Shown here: in pieces, positions 52,179 to 59,977 of the stretch | Layout: every line of letters starts with the position of its first letter | Numbering within the stretch: position 1 is the first letter of the stretch | Origin: Myxococcales bacterium UBA1660 | GTDB lineage: Bacteria > Myxococcota_A > Polyangia > Polyangiales > Houyiibacteriaceae | Assembly: GCA_002320815.1 (NCBI GenBank) | Contig: DCLA01000045.1 | Span: forward strand, 64,681 to 128,680 | Length of the DNA stretch: 64,000 nucleotides | Direction: 5' to 3' | Notes under the pieces: model-generated | Database searches by the model: none | What the model saw: the letters and a program-made list of their open reading frames with translations, nothing else | Told to the model about the DNA's origin: nothing | Made by a program: the position numbers and the translations under genes

Positions 52179-52988
52179 ATGCGCATCCTCCTCGCTTGTG
52201 CCGTCCTCCTGGGTCTCGCCTCCTGCGGCGACGACGGAGACGATCCCCTCCACACCATCCAGTTCGCCGCCCTCTCCGGCAGCGAGCCCGTCGCCTGCGG
52301 CGGGACGTACACCGGCCTCGGCGCCGGGAACGCGGACCTCACCGTCCAGGACTTCCGCTTCTACGTCCACGACGTCCGCCTGGTGGACGCGACCGGCGCG
52401 GAGACGCCGCTCGTCCTCGAGAGCGACGGCAAGTGGCAGAACGACTCCGTGGCGCTCCTCGACTTCGAGGACGGCTGCGGCGACACCGGCAACGCCGACC
52501 TGCGGACCTTCATCGAGGGCCGCGCCCCCGCCGGCGACTACACCGGCATCCGCTTCAAGCTCGGCGTGCCCGAGGCCCTGAACCACCAGGACCCGGTGGC
52601 CGCCGAGCCCCCGCTCTCGCTGAGCGAGATGTTCTGGAGCTGGAACGGCGGATACAAGTTCGTCCGCATCGAGGGCACCAGCAGCGTCTTCGAAGGCTGG
52701 CGTCTGCACCTCGGCAGCACCCTCTGCGAAGGCGACATGATGGGCGACGCGACCTGCGCCAACGGCAACCGACCCGAGGTCGCCCTGGACCTCGACCCGT
52801 TGAACGACACCGTCGTGGCCGACCTCGAGGGGCTCTTCCAGGGTTCCATGCTGGACAACACCGCCGAGACCGCGCCGGGCTGCATGTCCGGCGTCGACGA
52901 CCCCGACTGCGCCGTCATCTTCGACAACCTGGGCCTCGAGTTCGGGGGCACCGCCTCGACCGGCCAGACCTTCTTCCGCGCTCCGTGA
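52179..52988 (+). CDS. mbnP-like: MbnP family copper-binding lipoprotein
   Basis: 269 aa. The signal 'LACAVLLGLASCGDDG' has a lipobox. The protein matches the MbnP (four-Cys 'metallo-mystery pair') family: paired cysteines at 40 and 100 and 183 and 193, 'VHDVRLVDATG', the block 'MFWSWNGGYKFVRIEG' (Trp153 and Trp155) and a 'CADNGNRPEV'-type metal loop ('CANGNRPEVAL'). In characterised MbnP a tryptophan in this block is oxidised to kynurenine by MbnH, creating a copper(I) site. The GTGA overlap with the MbnH gene shows the pair is co-translated. The pair is otherwise best known beside methanobactin genes, which I do not see here. Confidence 0.9.
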   Translation: MRILLACAVLLGLASCGDDGDDPLHTIQFAALSGSEPVACGGTYTGLGAGNADLTVQDFRFYVHDVRLVDATGAETPLVLESDGKWQNDSVALLDFEDGCGDTGNADLRTFIEGRAPAGDYTGIRFKLGVPEALNHQDPVAAEPPLSLSEMFWSWNGGYKFVRIEGTSSVFEGWRLHLGSTLCEGDMMGDATCANGNRPEVALDLDPLNDTVVADLEGLFQGSMLDNTAETAPGCMSGVDDPDCAVIFDNLGLEFGGTASTGQTFFRAP

Positions 52989-54106
52989 TCCGTCGCCTCC
53001 CCTTCGCGCTCGTCCTCGCTTGGGTCGCCTGCGGCCCGAGCGACGGTGCCTACGAGTGGGAGCTGCCCTACGGCTTCCCGGAGCCCCGGGTCCCGGCAGA
53101 CAACGCCATGAGCGCGGAGCGGGCGGAGCTCGGCCGGCACCTCTTCTACGATACCGCCATGAGCGGCAACGGCAGCATGAGCTGCGCGAGCTGCCACGAG
53201 CAGCGGCTGGCCTTCACCGACGGGCTCCCGAAGAGCGTCGGGTCCACCGGGGAGACCCACCCGCGCAGCGCCATGACCCTGGCCAACGTGGCCTACGCGC
53301 CGACACTCACCTGGGCCAACCCCAACCTGCGCGACCTAGAGCACCAGGCCCAGGTGCCGATGTTCGGGGAGCTCCCGGTGGAGCTCGGGCTGGCCGGCCG
53401 CGAGGGCGAGGTCCTGATGCGGCTCCGGGACAATCCGGTCTACGAGCCCCTCTTCCGCGACGCCTTCCCGGGCGATGCGGACCCCTACACGATCCTCAAC
53501 GTGACCAAGGCCCTCGGCGCCTTCCAGCGGACCCTGATCAGCGGCGACTCGGCCTACGATCGCTACCTCGCCGGCGACGACGCGGCGATCAGCGAGTCGG
53601 CCAAGCGCGGCGCGGACCTCTTCTTCGGCGAGGAGGCCGAGTGCTTCCACTGCCACGGGAGCTTCCTCTTCTCCGCGTCGGTGGACCACGCGAACAACGT
53701 CTTCGACCAGGCCAACTTCCAGAACAACGGCCTCTACAACATCGACGGCCGCGGGGCGTACCCGCCGGAGAACACCGGGCTCTACGAGCACACCGGCGAC
53801 TTCGGGGACATGGGCAAGTTCAAGCCACCGAGCCTGCGGAACATCGCCGTGACGGCGCCCTACATGCACGACGGGAGCATCGAGACCCTGGACGAGGTGC
53901 TGGACCACTACGCCCGCGGCGGCCGGCTCCTCACCGAGGGCCCCTTCGTCGGCGACGGCGCGTTGAACCCCAACAAGAGCCTCTTCGTGAACGGCTTCGA
54001 GCTCACCGACGAACGACGGGCGGATCTCCTCGCCTTCCTGGAGAGCCTCACCGACGAGGCCTTCCTCACGAACCCGGACTTCGCGAACCCCTGGCTCGCG
54101 CCGTAG
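52985..54106 (+). CDS. mbnH-like: MbnH family di-heme enzyme
   Basis: 373 aa from a GTG that overlaps the MbnP stop. The signal 'LPFALVLAWVACGPSD' suggests a lipoprotein. Two c-type heme motifs, 'CASCH' (67-71) and 'CFHCH' (220-224), plus 'FKPPSLRNIAVTAPYMHDGS' place it in the di-heme cytochrome c peroxidase/MauG superfamily. MbnH uses a bis-Fe(IV) state to oxidise a tryptophan of MbnP. All heme ligands are present, so the pair should be functional. Followed 80 bases later by a barrel protein gene. Confidence 0.93.
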   Translation: MIRRLPFALVLAWVACGPSDGAYEWELPYGFPEPRVPADNAMSAERAELGRHLFYDTAMSGNGSMSCASCHEQRLAFTDGLPKSVGSTGETHPRSAMTLANVAYAPTLTWANPNLRDLEHQAQVPMFGELPVELGLAGREGEVLMRLRDNPVYEPLFRDAFPGDADPYTILNVTKALGAFQRTLISGDSAYDRYLAGDDAAISESAKRGADLFFGEEAECFHCHGSFLFSASVDHANNVFDQANFQNNGLYNIDGRGAYPPENTGLYEHTGDFGDMGKFKPPSLRNIAVTAPYMHDGSIETLDEVLDHYARGGRLLTEGPFVGDGALNPNKSLFVNGFELTDERRADLLAFLESLTDEAFLTNPDFANPWLAP

Positions 54107-54187
54107 CGCCTCGCCCCCTACACGCCCCCCGGTTGTGGTCGGTGAACTCCGTTGAGCCGCGGGGGAGAGCGAGCGTACGATCGGCGC

Positions 54188-54757
54188 ATGAAGCGTATCC
54201 TCCTCGCCGCGTTCGCGTTCGCTCTGGCCGGCTCCGCCCTCGAGGCGAGCACCGCCGAGGCGCAGAACATCATCGAGCAGCCGCACACCGGCTCCCGCCC
54301 GGTCACCCTGGACGTCCACGTCGGACCGAGCTGGCACGGCCTGGGCCTGGCCAGCGGTGTTCGGCTGGGGATCCCGCTGGTGAAGAACGGCTTCATCCCG
54401 CACCTGAACAACGCCGTCTACCTCTCGGTCGGCGCGGACTTCTATTTCATCCGCTACTGGCGCGCGAACGGCATGGGACAGGACGAGCGGGTCTACGGGC
54501 CCGGGTTCGGGTTCCCGGTGGCCCTGCACTGGGAGTTCTACTTCACCCCCAAGCTCAGCGCGTTCGGCGAGATCGGCGCGAACGTCTTCATCGGCCCCTG
54601 GGTCTTCGACGACCGGTCCCGCAGCGGCTTCGGCGGCTACCCCGGCGCGTGGTTCCTCCTCGCGGTCGGCGGCAAGTTCCACGTCTCGGAGAACTTCGCG
54701 CTCGTGGCCCGGCTGGGCACCCCCTACGCCTCGTTCGGGCTCAGCTTCTCCTTCTGA
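54188..54757 (+). CDS. Outer-membrane beta-barrel-like protein
   Basis: 189 aa from the ATG at 54188. A cleavable signal ('ILLAAFAFALAGSALEASTAEA') precedes alternating strands such as 'VTLDVHVGPSWHGLGLASGVRLG', 'LSAFGEIGANVFIGPW' and 'FALVARLGTPYASFGLSFSF'; the end in Phe-Ser-Phe is a typical barrel C-terminal strand. About eight strands would fit. It follows MbnH on the same strand, so it may help the pair at the outer membrane, but that is only suggested by position. A hairpin terminator candidate follows. Confidence 0.75.
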   Translation: MKRILLAAFAFALAGSALEASTAEAQNIIEQPHTGSRPVTLDVHVGPSWHGLGLASGVRLGIPLVKNGFIPHLNNAVYLSVGADFYFIRYWRANGMGQDERVYGPGFGFPVALHWEFYFTPKLSAFGEIGANVFIGPWVFDDRSRSGFGGYPGAWFLLAVGGKFHVSENFALVARLGTPYASFGLSFSF

Positions 54758-54843
54758 CCGTCTGTCATCGCGCGGGGCGAAACGGCGGGCCCGCCCGCCG
54801 AATCGTCGCTGGCGCCCCGGGGCAGAAGGCCTCGACTCCACGA

Positions 54844-54865
54844 AAAGCCCGGGTTTCCGGGCTTT
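54844..54865 (+). terminator. Hairpin terminator candidate after the barrel gene
   Basis: A perfect 9-bp stem (54844-54852 with 54857-54865, AAAGCCCGG/CCGGGCTTT) with a 4-base loop. The strand ends in TTTCG rather than a long T tract. It lies about 85 bases after the barrel stop and directly before the sigma-54 promoter. Confidence 0.5.
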
Positions 54866-54871
54866 CGTACT

Positions 54872-54888
54872 TTGGCACGGGCACTGCA
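54872..54888 (+). promoter_or_regulatory. Sigma-54 (RpoN) promoter
   Basis: TTGGCACG-GGCA-CTGCA: the invariant GG (54874-54875) and GC (54886-54887) are exactly ten bases apart and only one base differs from the TTGGCACR-N4-TTGCW consensus. Transcription should start near 54899, upstream of the small ORF at 54937. Confidence 0.65.
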
Positions 54889-54936
54889 GAACCAAGTCGC
54901 ATGGGCCCGCCGTCGTGGCCCCGAGGACCGACCCCC

Positions 54937-55017
54937 ATGCGACTCTTCTTCCGATTCATCCAGTTCCGCAGCCGTTCGCGCAGCTACTTCGCGCAGACGG
55001 GCACCGCGGCGGCCTGA
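54937..55017 (+). CDS. 26-aa basic peptide ORF downstream of a sigma-54 promoter
   Basis: ATG at 54937 with GAGGA nine bases upstream, 26 codons, TGA at 55015. The peptide is strongly basic and aromatic at the start ('MRLFFRFIQFRSRSRS'), then 'YFAQTG' and a short Ala tail. No family is recognised and it is too short for similarity arguments. Support comes from the ribosome site and the near-consensus RpoN promoter about 50 bases before it. It could equally be a leader peptide or part of an RNA. Confidence 0.4.
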   Translation: MRLFFRFIQFRSRSRSYFAQTGTAAA

Positions 55018-55077
55018 GCAACCGCGGCGGCTTGAGCGCCGGCGGCGGCCTGAGCACCGCACCGCGGCGGCCTGAGC
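55003..55077 (+). repeat. GC-rich 17-base minisatellite
   Basis: Four copies of ACCGCGGCGGCYTGAGC-like units at 55003-55019, 55021-55037, 55038-55055 and 55061-55077, nearly tandem. The first copy contains the stop codon of the 26-aa ORF. The third copy is one base longer and diverged at its 5' end. Confidence 0.75.
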
Positions 55078-55118
55078 ACCGCGGCCCCAGGACCGCAACA
55101 CCGCAACAACGAAACGAG

Positions 55119-56168
55119 TCAGTCGACGCCGAGGAGTCTCGGCTCGCGCTCGAGAGACACGCCGAAGCGATCCCGCACTGCGGTCGCGACCTCGTCGGCA
55201 AAGGCCAAGAGCTCGGCGGTCGTCCCGCCGCCGAGATGCACCAGCGACAGCGCGTGGTTCGTGTTCAGCCCCACGTGCGCGCGTCGGGTCCCGCGGAGGA
55301 AGCCGGCCTTCTCGATGAGCCACCCCCCGGCGAGCTTCACCCGCTCGCCCTCCGGCCAATGGGGCACGGACCCGAGACCGTGCTCGGCCGCCCGAGCGAA
55401 GACGCCTTCGGCCTCCTGGCGCGAGACGATGGGGTTGGTGAAGAAGCTCCCCGCGCTGTGGCTGTTGGGGTCCGCGGGGTCGACCACCATCGACTTTCCT
55501 CGCCGCAGCGCGACGACCAGATCGCGGACGGCCTCCAGGCTCGCCGCCGCCGGAGCGCGCTCGACGAGCTCCCGATAGCGCAGCGCCGGAGCGCCGCCCG
55601 GGCGCAGCGCGAAGGTCACGTCGGTGACCAGGTAGCGACCGGGCTCGCGCTTGAAGTCGCTGTCGCGGTAGGCGAACCCGCACTCGGTGGGTCCGCGCAC
55701 CACCCGCTCCAGCGTGCGGCGGTCGAGGCATCCGACCGCCACGATCGTCTCGCTCACGTCCTGCCCGTAGGCGCCCACGTTCTGGATGGGCGTCGCGCCG
55801 ACCCGCCCGGGGATGCCCGCGAGGCACTCGAGCCCCGCCCAGCCCTCGGCCACGGTGCGGTCGACGAAGGCCTCCCACGGCTCCCCGGCCGCGGCTCGGA
55901 CCCGCACCTCGTCGCCGGGGTTCTCCACCGTGACGCCGCGGGTCGCAACCTCGATCACCAGGCCGCCGATCCCTTCGTCGGGCACGACGGTGTTGGAGCC
56001 GCCACCGAGGAGGTGAACGGGGTGACCTTCGCTCCGCGCCCAGGCGAGCCCCTCGCGAAGGGCGGTCTCGTCGCGGGCCTCGAAGAAGCGCTCGGCCCGA
56101 CCGCCGAGGCCGAGGGTCGTCCGGGGCGCGAGGGGGACATCGTGGGCGATCGAGGCGGGCACCGGCAC
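55119..56168 (-). CDS. murB: UDP-N-acetylenolpyruvoylglucosamine reductase
   Basis: 349 aa. FAD-binding motif 'GGGSNTVVPDEG', 'AAAGEPWEAFVDRTVAEGWAGLECLAGIPG' and 'GATPIQNVGAYGQDVSE' followed by 'FAYRDSDFK' are classic MurB. The catalytic Ser appears in 'NSHSAGSFFTNP' and Glu late in the C-terminal domain; the long third domain with a Tyr loop matches type I enzymes such as that of Escherichia coli. It reduces the enolpyruvyl ether in peptidoglycan precursor synthesis. Standing alone, away from a dcw cluster, as in many bacteria with type I MurB. Confidence 0.96.
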   Translation of the reverse strand: MPVPASIAHDVPLAPRTTLGLGGRAERFFEARDETALREGLAWARSEGHPVHLLGGGSNTVVPDEGIGGLVIEVATRGVTVENPGDEVRVRAAAGEPWEAFVDRTVAEGWAGLECLAGIPGRVGATPIQNVGAYGQDVSETIVAVGCLDRRTLERVVRGPTECGFAYRDSDFKREPGRYLVTDVTFALRPGGAPALRYRELVERAPAAASLEAVRDLVVALRRGKSMVVDPADPNSHSAGSFFTNPIVSRQEAEGVFARAAEHGLGSVPHWPEGERVKLAGGWLIEKAGFLRGTRRAHVGLNTNHALSLVHLGGGTTAELLAFADEVATAVRDRFGVSLEREPRLLGVD

Positions 56169-56245
56169 CGGCGAAAGCTACGCGGGGTGCTCGCGGCCGT
56201 CGAGTCGCCATTGACGCGCCGGGAGCAGGGCGCAAGGCTTGCCCC

Positions 56246-56950
56246 GTGGCTCGTCTCCTCGTCATCGCGCTCCTCCTCGGCTCGGCCTGCGGCGACGACC
56301 TCCCGGCCCGACCCGCGGTCGACGCCGGCCCGACCGTCCCCGACGGCTCCATGGGCACCCCGAACGATTGGGACGGCGACGGCCTCTGCAACGCCACCGA
56401 AACCGCCAACGGCACCGACCCGTTGGCCTTCGACACCGACCTGGACGGGTTCCCCGACCGGCTGGAGCTCGACCTCGGCTACGACCCGCTGACCTTCGGT
56501 TCGCCGGCGACCGACGACTACCACATCCTCCGCGAAACCGAGGCCAGCAGCGTCCAGGCCGCCTACGAGCTCACCGTGAGCGCGTCCGGCGAGGAGTACG
56601 GCGGGGGCTTCGACCCCATCCCGATGTTCGACCTCGCGGACCAGGACGCGGGGACCTTCTACCGCGGCTCGGTGGCCACCTTCGCCGACCCGCCCGACAA
56701 CGTGGCCGAGCTCGACCCCACCACCGAGACCTTCCGCGGCGTCGTCGGGCGCACCCGCCTCGGCTTCGAGGTCTTCTTCGAGTACGGCGGCGCGATCACC
56801 CGGGGCTGCAACCGGGCCTACCCGTTCCAGTACACCGTGAAGCGCCAGGACGGCGTCCGCTTGGCGCGCTTCACCGAGCTCCTGGTCGTGCTCCCGGTGG
56901 GCCAACAGCTCGAGAGCACCGACTGGTGCATTCCCGACGAGTGTCGCTGA
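56246..56950 (+). CDS. Lipoprotein with thrombospondin-type calcium repeats
   Basis: 234 aa from a GTG. The signal 'LLVIALLLGSACGDD' ends in a lipobox. After an Asp/Ala/Pro linker, 'DWDGDGLCNATETANGTDPLAFDTDLDGFPDRLELDLGYDPL' region (residues about 44-85) holds two thrombospondin type-3-like Asp-rich loops that should bind calcium. The remaining about 150 residues are beta-rich and unrecognised, with one pair of cysteines near the end. Divergent from murB by about 80 bases and on the same strand as the PRMT-like gene 47 bases downstream. Confidence 0.8.
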   Translation: MARLLVIALLLGSACGDDLPARPAVDAGPTVPDGSMGTPNDWDGDGLCNATETANGTDPLAFDTDLDGFPDRLELDLGYDPLTFGSPATDDYHILRETEASSVQAAYELTVSASGEEYGGGFDPIPMFDLADQDAGTFYRGSVATFADPPDNVAELDPTTETFRGVVGRTRLGFEVFFEYGGAITRGCNRAYPFQYTVKRQDGVRLARFTELLVVLPVGQQLESTDWCIPDECR

Positions 56951-56961
56951 ACCATGCGGGG

Positions 56962-56990
56962 TTGACGCGGCGGCGAAACCGTCGAAGCTA
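56962..56990 (+). promoter_or_regulatory. Sigma-70-like promoter before the PRMT-like gene
   Basis: TTGACG (56962-56967) and AAGCTA (56985-56990) with a 17-base spacer, ending eight bases before the ATG. The -35 box is strong, the -10 box poor; a leaderless or nearly leaderless mRNA would result. Confidence 0.3.
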
Positions 56991-56997
56991 CCCGGTC

Positions 56998-58155
56998 ATG
57001 GCGACACTCTTCGGCTACAGTGATCCCGCGACTCAAGCGTGGATGATCCTGGACGCGGTGCGCACCGACGCCTACGCCGAGGCCATCGCGGCGACGGTCG
57101 GGCCGGACGACGTCGTCCTCGACATCGGCAGCGGGAGCGGCGTCCTCGCGCTCCTGGCGGCGAAGGCCGGAGCCAAGAAGGTCTACGCCTTGGAGATGGG
57201 CTCCGCGAAGCATCTGCTCCGCGCTCACGTCCAGGAGAACGGCTGGGCGGACGTGATCGAGATCGTCGAAGGCAACCTCCGGGACGCTCCCCCGATGGAC
57301 CCCAAACCGACGGTGATCCTGGCGGAGATGCTGGGTCACTTCGCGCCCCAGGAGCGCATGCACGCGCTGTACGCGATCGCGCGCGACCGGCTGGCAGCAC
57401 CGGGGGCGCGGATGATCCCGGGGCGCTACCGGCTGAGCTTCGGCCTGGCGCACCTGGAGTCGCTGCAGGCCGACGTGGATCGGCTCCACGACGTCCACGG
57501 GGTCCGCTTCGGCTACCTCACCGACCGACTCCTCGCCCGCCCCACGCTGACCCGGGTGAGCGCCGACGCGATGGTGTCCGGCGAGGCCGGGACCGAGTGG
57601 GTGGCCTGCGACGGGCCCCGCCCGACCACCTACGAGGTGTCCGTCCCCGTGGTGCGCAGCGCCCCGGTGAACGCGATCGTGGTGAGCTGGGAGGCCGAGT
57701 TGGCTCCTGGGGTGATGCTGGGGACCCGGCCGGGGGACCCGGTGACCCACTGGGTGCAGCTCGTGTTGCCCCTCCACCCCGCCCTCGAGGTCCACGAGGG
57801 CGAGCGCGCCCAGATCGTGTTCAATCCGCGCATTCTCACCGACCGCGGCTCGTATGCGTGGCGACTCCGGGTGGGAGACCGGGACGTCGGCGGCGACGCG
57901 ATGAACTCGATGGTGGGGGGCAACGATCTCGCCACCGTCGCCGCCCGCATGGGGCTCACCCTGAAGCAGCCGGAACGCTTCGACGCCACGGTCGACCTCG
58001 AGGCGTGGCGCGCGGCCCTCGCCGAGGGCGTGGAGGGAGTGACGATCAGCGACCTCGCGCAACGCGTCCTCGACGCCCAACCGGGCCGGTTCGCGAGCCT
58101 CGACGACGCGCGGCAGTGCGCGATGGGACTCTTGCGCGCGGCGGAAGCCCTCTGA
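56998..58155 (+). CDS. Bacterial PRMT-like protein arginine methyltransferase
   Basis: 385 aa. The SAM-binding motif 'VLDIGSGSGVLALLAAKAGAKKVYALE' region (40-66) is nearly that of eukaryotic PRMTs, with Glu66 to bind the ribose. The PRMT 'double-E loop' is visible as Glu110 and Glu119 in 'LAEMLGHFAPQERM', and the 'THW' loop as Thr250-His251-Trp252 in 'VTHWVQLVLPLHP', followed by the beta-barrel part. Those three features separate PRMTs from ribosomal L11 methylases, so arginine methylation is the best prediction. About 85 extra residues at the C-terminus ('GMNSM...') are helical and atypical. The ATG at 56998 is the first in a well-matched N-terminus ('MATLFGYSDPATQAWMI'). Confidence 0.8.
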   Translation: MATLFGYSDPATQAWMILDAVRTDAYAEAIAATVGPDDVVLDIGSGSGVLALLAAKAGAKKVYALEMGSAKHLLRAHVQENGWADVIEIVEGNLRDAPPMDPKPTVILAEMLGHFAPQERMHALYAIARDRLAAPGARMIPGRYRLSFGLAHLESLQADVDRLHDVHGVRFGYLTDRLLARPTLTRVSADAMVSGEAGTEWVACDGPRPTTYEVSVPVVRSAPVNAIVVSWEAELAPGVMLGTRPGDPVTHWVQLVLPLHPALEVHEGERAQIVFNPRILTDRGSYAWRLRVGDRDVGGDAMNSMVGGNDLATVAARMGLTLKQPERFDATVDLEAWRAALAEGVEGVTISDLAQRVLDAQPGRFASLDDARQCAMGLLRAAEAL

Positions 58156-58193
58156 GCCCCCATCCGCCGCCGAAGCGGGTATGCTGAGCGTCC

Positions 58194-59063
58194 ATGGAGG
58201 AGCTGCAGCGGCTGCTCGAGGTGATCTGCAAGGAGCTGGGCGCCGACGACGCCCACCTCGAGCTGGGGGGCAAGGACCCGGGCGACGACGCCGTCTGGTG
58301 CGCGCTCCCGAGCGGGTTCCGGCTGGTCGCCTTCCTGCCGACGCGGGACCGGAGCGCCGACGAGCTCACCGCCCTGCGCGAGAAGCTGGTGTTCCTGGCG
58401 CGATCCTTCGACGCCACCCTGGATCGGGTGAGCCCGCCGGCTCCGCGGCCCACGGGGAACCCGCAGCACGCCCTGGACGACGCCCTCGACGTCCTCGCCG
58501 GGCAGACCCGCGCGCTCGCCGCGATGGTCCTCGACGTCGACTCGCCGGTGGTGTGGGGCAGCTCGCTCTCGCCCCGGGGCGAAGAAGACCTCGAGGACGC
58601 CGCCCGCGCCGCCGAGGCCCTCGCGCTGGCCCAGGCGTCGGGCATCGATCTGGCCGCTGTCCTCGCCCGCGATGCGAACCCCGAGCTGCCCACCGAGCTC
58701 GAGCGCGTGGTGCCCCGGCTCCGGGAGGCGGCCGGCGAACCCCGGGAGCGGACCGACTGGTCGAAGCGGCTCTCGGTCTTCGCCTCGGTCAGCGCGCTCC
58801 GCGACGCGTTCGCTCGCGAGAGCGAGCTGGGGACTCGCCACGCCGTCCACGACGCCGACCTGGCCTACCTCGCGCGGAGCTTCGGGGGCATCTACTGGCT
58901 CCTGCTGGCCTTCGAGGTCTCGGCCTTCTCCGAGCTCCACGCCGAGGCGGCGATGATCCACGCCCTGCCCTGGATCGAGCGACTGGTCACCGCCCTGCCC
59001 CCCGTCGACCCCGGCGGCGGCGGCGGCCGGGTGGTGAAGCTGCGGCGTCTGCGTCCGGTCTGA
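58194..59063 (+). CDS. Conserved-looking hypothetical protein
   Basis: 289 aa, soluble, no signal peptide. The first about 80 residues ('LRELLEVICKEL'-type helix, then 'FRLVAFLPTRDRSADELTALREKLVFLARSFD') have a roadblock/longin-like strand-helix rhythm; the rest is helical with 'GIYWLLLAFEV' and a Gly-rich linker before a basic end ('GGRVVKLRRLRPV'). No catalytic motif is seen. Codon use is like its neighbours, supporting a real gene. It follows the PRMT-like gene by about 40 bases and may be a partner or substrate. Confidence 0.6.
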   Translation: MEELQRLLEVICKELGADDAHLELGGKDPGDDAVWCALPSGFRLVAFLPTRDRSADELTALREKLVFLARSFDATLDRVSPPAPRPTGNPQHALDDALDVLAGQTRALAAMVLDVDSPVVWGSSLSPRGEEDLEDAARAAEALALAQASGIDLAAVLARDANPELPTELERVVPRLREAAGEPRERTDWSKRLSVFASVSALRDAFARESELGTRHAVHDADLAYLARSFGGIYWLLLAFEVSAFSELHAEAAMIHALPWIERLVTALPPVDPGGGGGRVVKLRRLRPV

Positions 59064-59137
59064 GGCTCGCCGTCGGTCGGGGCGGGTCGGCGCGCTCGCC
59101 TCGCAATCTGCGCGGAAGCGAGTAGGCTCCGCCGTCC

Positions 59138-59977
59138 ATGGCCCTGCGACCCGAAGTCGTCGGTGAGACCACCGACACCCTCGTCCACCAGCTCGAATGG
59201 AAGGACGCCGTCCTCTACGCCCTCGGCGTCGGCGCCAAGCGCGATGAGCTCGACTACCTCTACGAGGGCCGCGGCCCGCGGGTCCTCCCGACCTACGCCG
59301 TGATCCCCACGTTCCCGGCGATGGACGCCCTCTTCGAGAAGACCGGCGGCGACCTGCTCGGCGTGGTCCATGGGGCCCAGAGCATCACGCTGCACCGGCC
59401 CTTCATCGCCGGGGAGAAGCTCTTCACCGTCGGCAAGGTCGACGGCATCTACGACATGAAGCGGATGGCCCAGGCCATCTTCACCACCGAGACCAAGGAC
59501 GCCGCCGGCGGCCTGGTCTGCGAGACCGAGTGGCAGATCCTCTTCCGGCTCGATGGCGGCTTCGGCGGCGAGCGGCCGCCCCAGAGCCTGCGCAACCGCA
59601 AGCCGGAGCGCGAGCCCGACTTCGAGATCACCGAGAAGACCACCGAGGAGCAGGCCCTGCTCTACCGGCTCAGCGGGGATCTCAACCCGCTCCACGCGGA
59701 CCCGGCCATCGGCGAGAAGGCCGGCTTCGGGCAGCCGATCCTCCACGGCCTGTGCACCTACGGCTACGCCGGCCGCGCGGTCCTCAACGCGCTCTGCGAC
59801 GGCGACCCCGCCAAGTTGAAGAGCCTCCGCGGTCAGTTCCGCAAGCCGGTGTGGCCCGGCGAGACCCTGATCACCCGCGGCTGGCGCGAGGGTGACGAGG
59901 TCATCCTGCGCGTGAGCACGGCGGAGCGGCCCGACGAGGACTGCTTCACCAACGCCAGCGCGACGATCACCGACTGA
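59138..59977 (+). CDS. MaoC-like (R)-specific enoyl-CoA hydratase
   Basis: 279 aa with two hot-dog domains. The hydratase-2 motif is in the second: 'YRLSGDLNPLHADPAIGEKAGF' region, with catalytic Asp and His in 'GDLNPLHADP', then 'PILHGLCTYG'. The N-terminal hot-dog ('YALGVGAKRDELDYLYE', 'HGAQSITLHRPF') lacks the active-site residues, as in the peroxisomal multifunctional-enzyme-type hydratase. It should hydrate trans-2-enoyl-CoA to the (R)-3-hydroxy form in fatty acid metabolism. Its 3' end overlaps the convergent Lgt-like gene by 11 bases. Confidence 0.93.
   Translation: MALRPEVVGETTDTLVHQLEWKDAVLYALGVGAKRDELDYLYEGRGPRVLPTYAVIPTFPAMDALFEKTGGDLLGVVHGAQSITLHRPFIAGEKLFTVGKVDGIYDMKRMAQAIFTTETKDAAGGLVCETEWQILFRLDGGFGGERPPQSLRNRKPEREPDFEITEKTTEEQALLYRLSGDLNPLHADPAIGEKAGFGQPILHGLCTYGYAGRAVLNALCDGDPAKLKSLRGQFRKPVWPGETLITRGWREGDEVILRVSTAERPDEDCFTNASATITD

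Larger units (their letters stand above)
54758..55118. other. Intergenic region with terminator, RpoN promoter, mini-ORF and minisatellite
   Basis: A 361-base gap between convergent genes. It holds a Rho-independent-like hairpin (54844-54865), a near-consensus sigma-54 promoter (54872-54888), a 26-codon frame with ribosome site (54937-55017) and four copies of a 17-base repeat (55003-55077). Confidence 0.7.

Noticed and set aside
55003..55077. Short direct repeats as a CRISPR array
   Set aside because: Units are 17-18 bases, almost contiguous and without spacers or cas genes; minisatellite.
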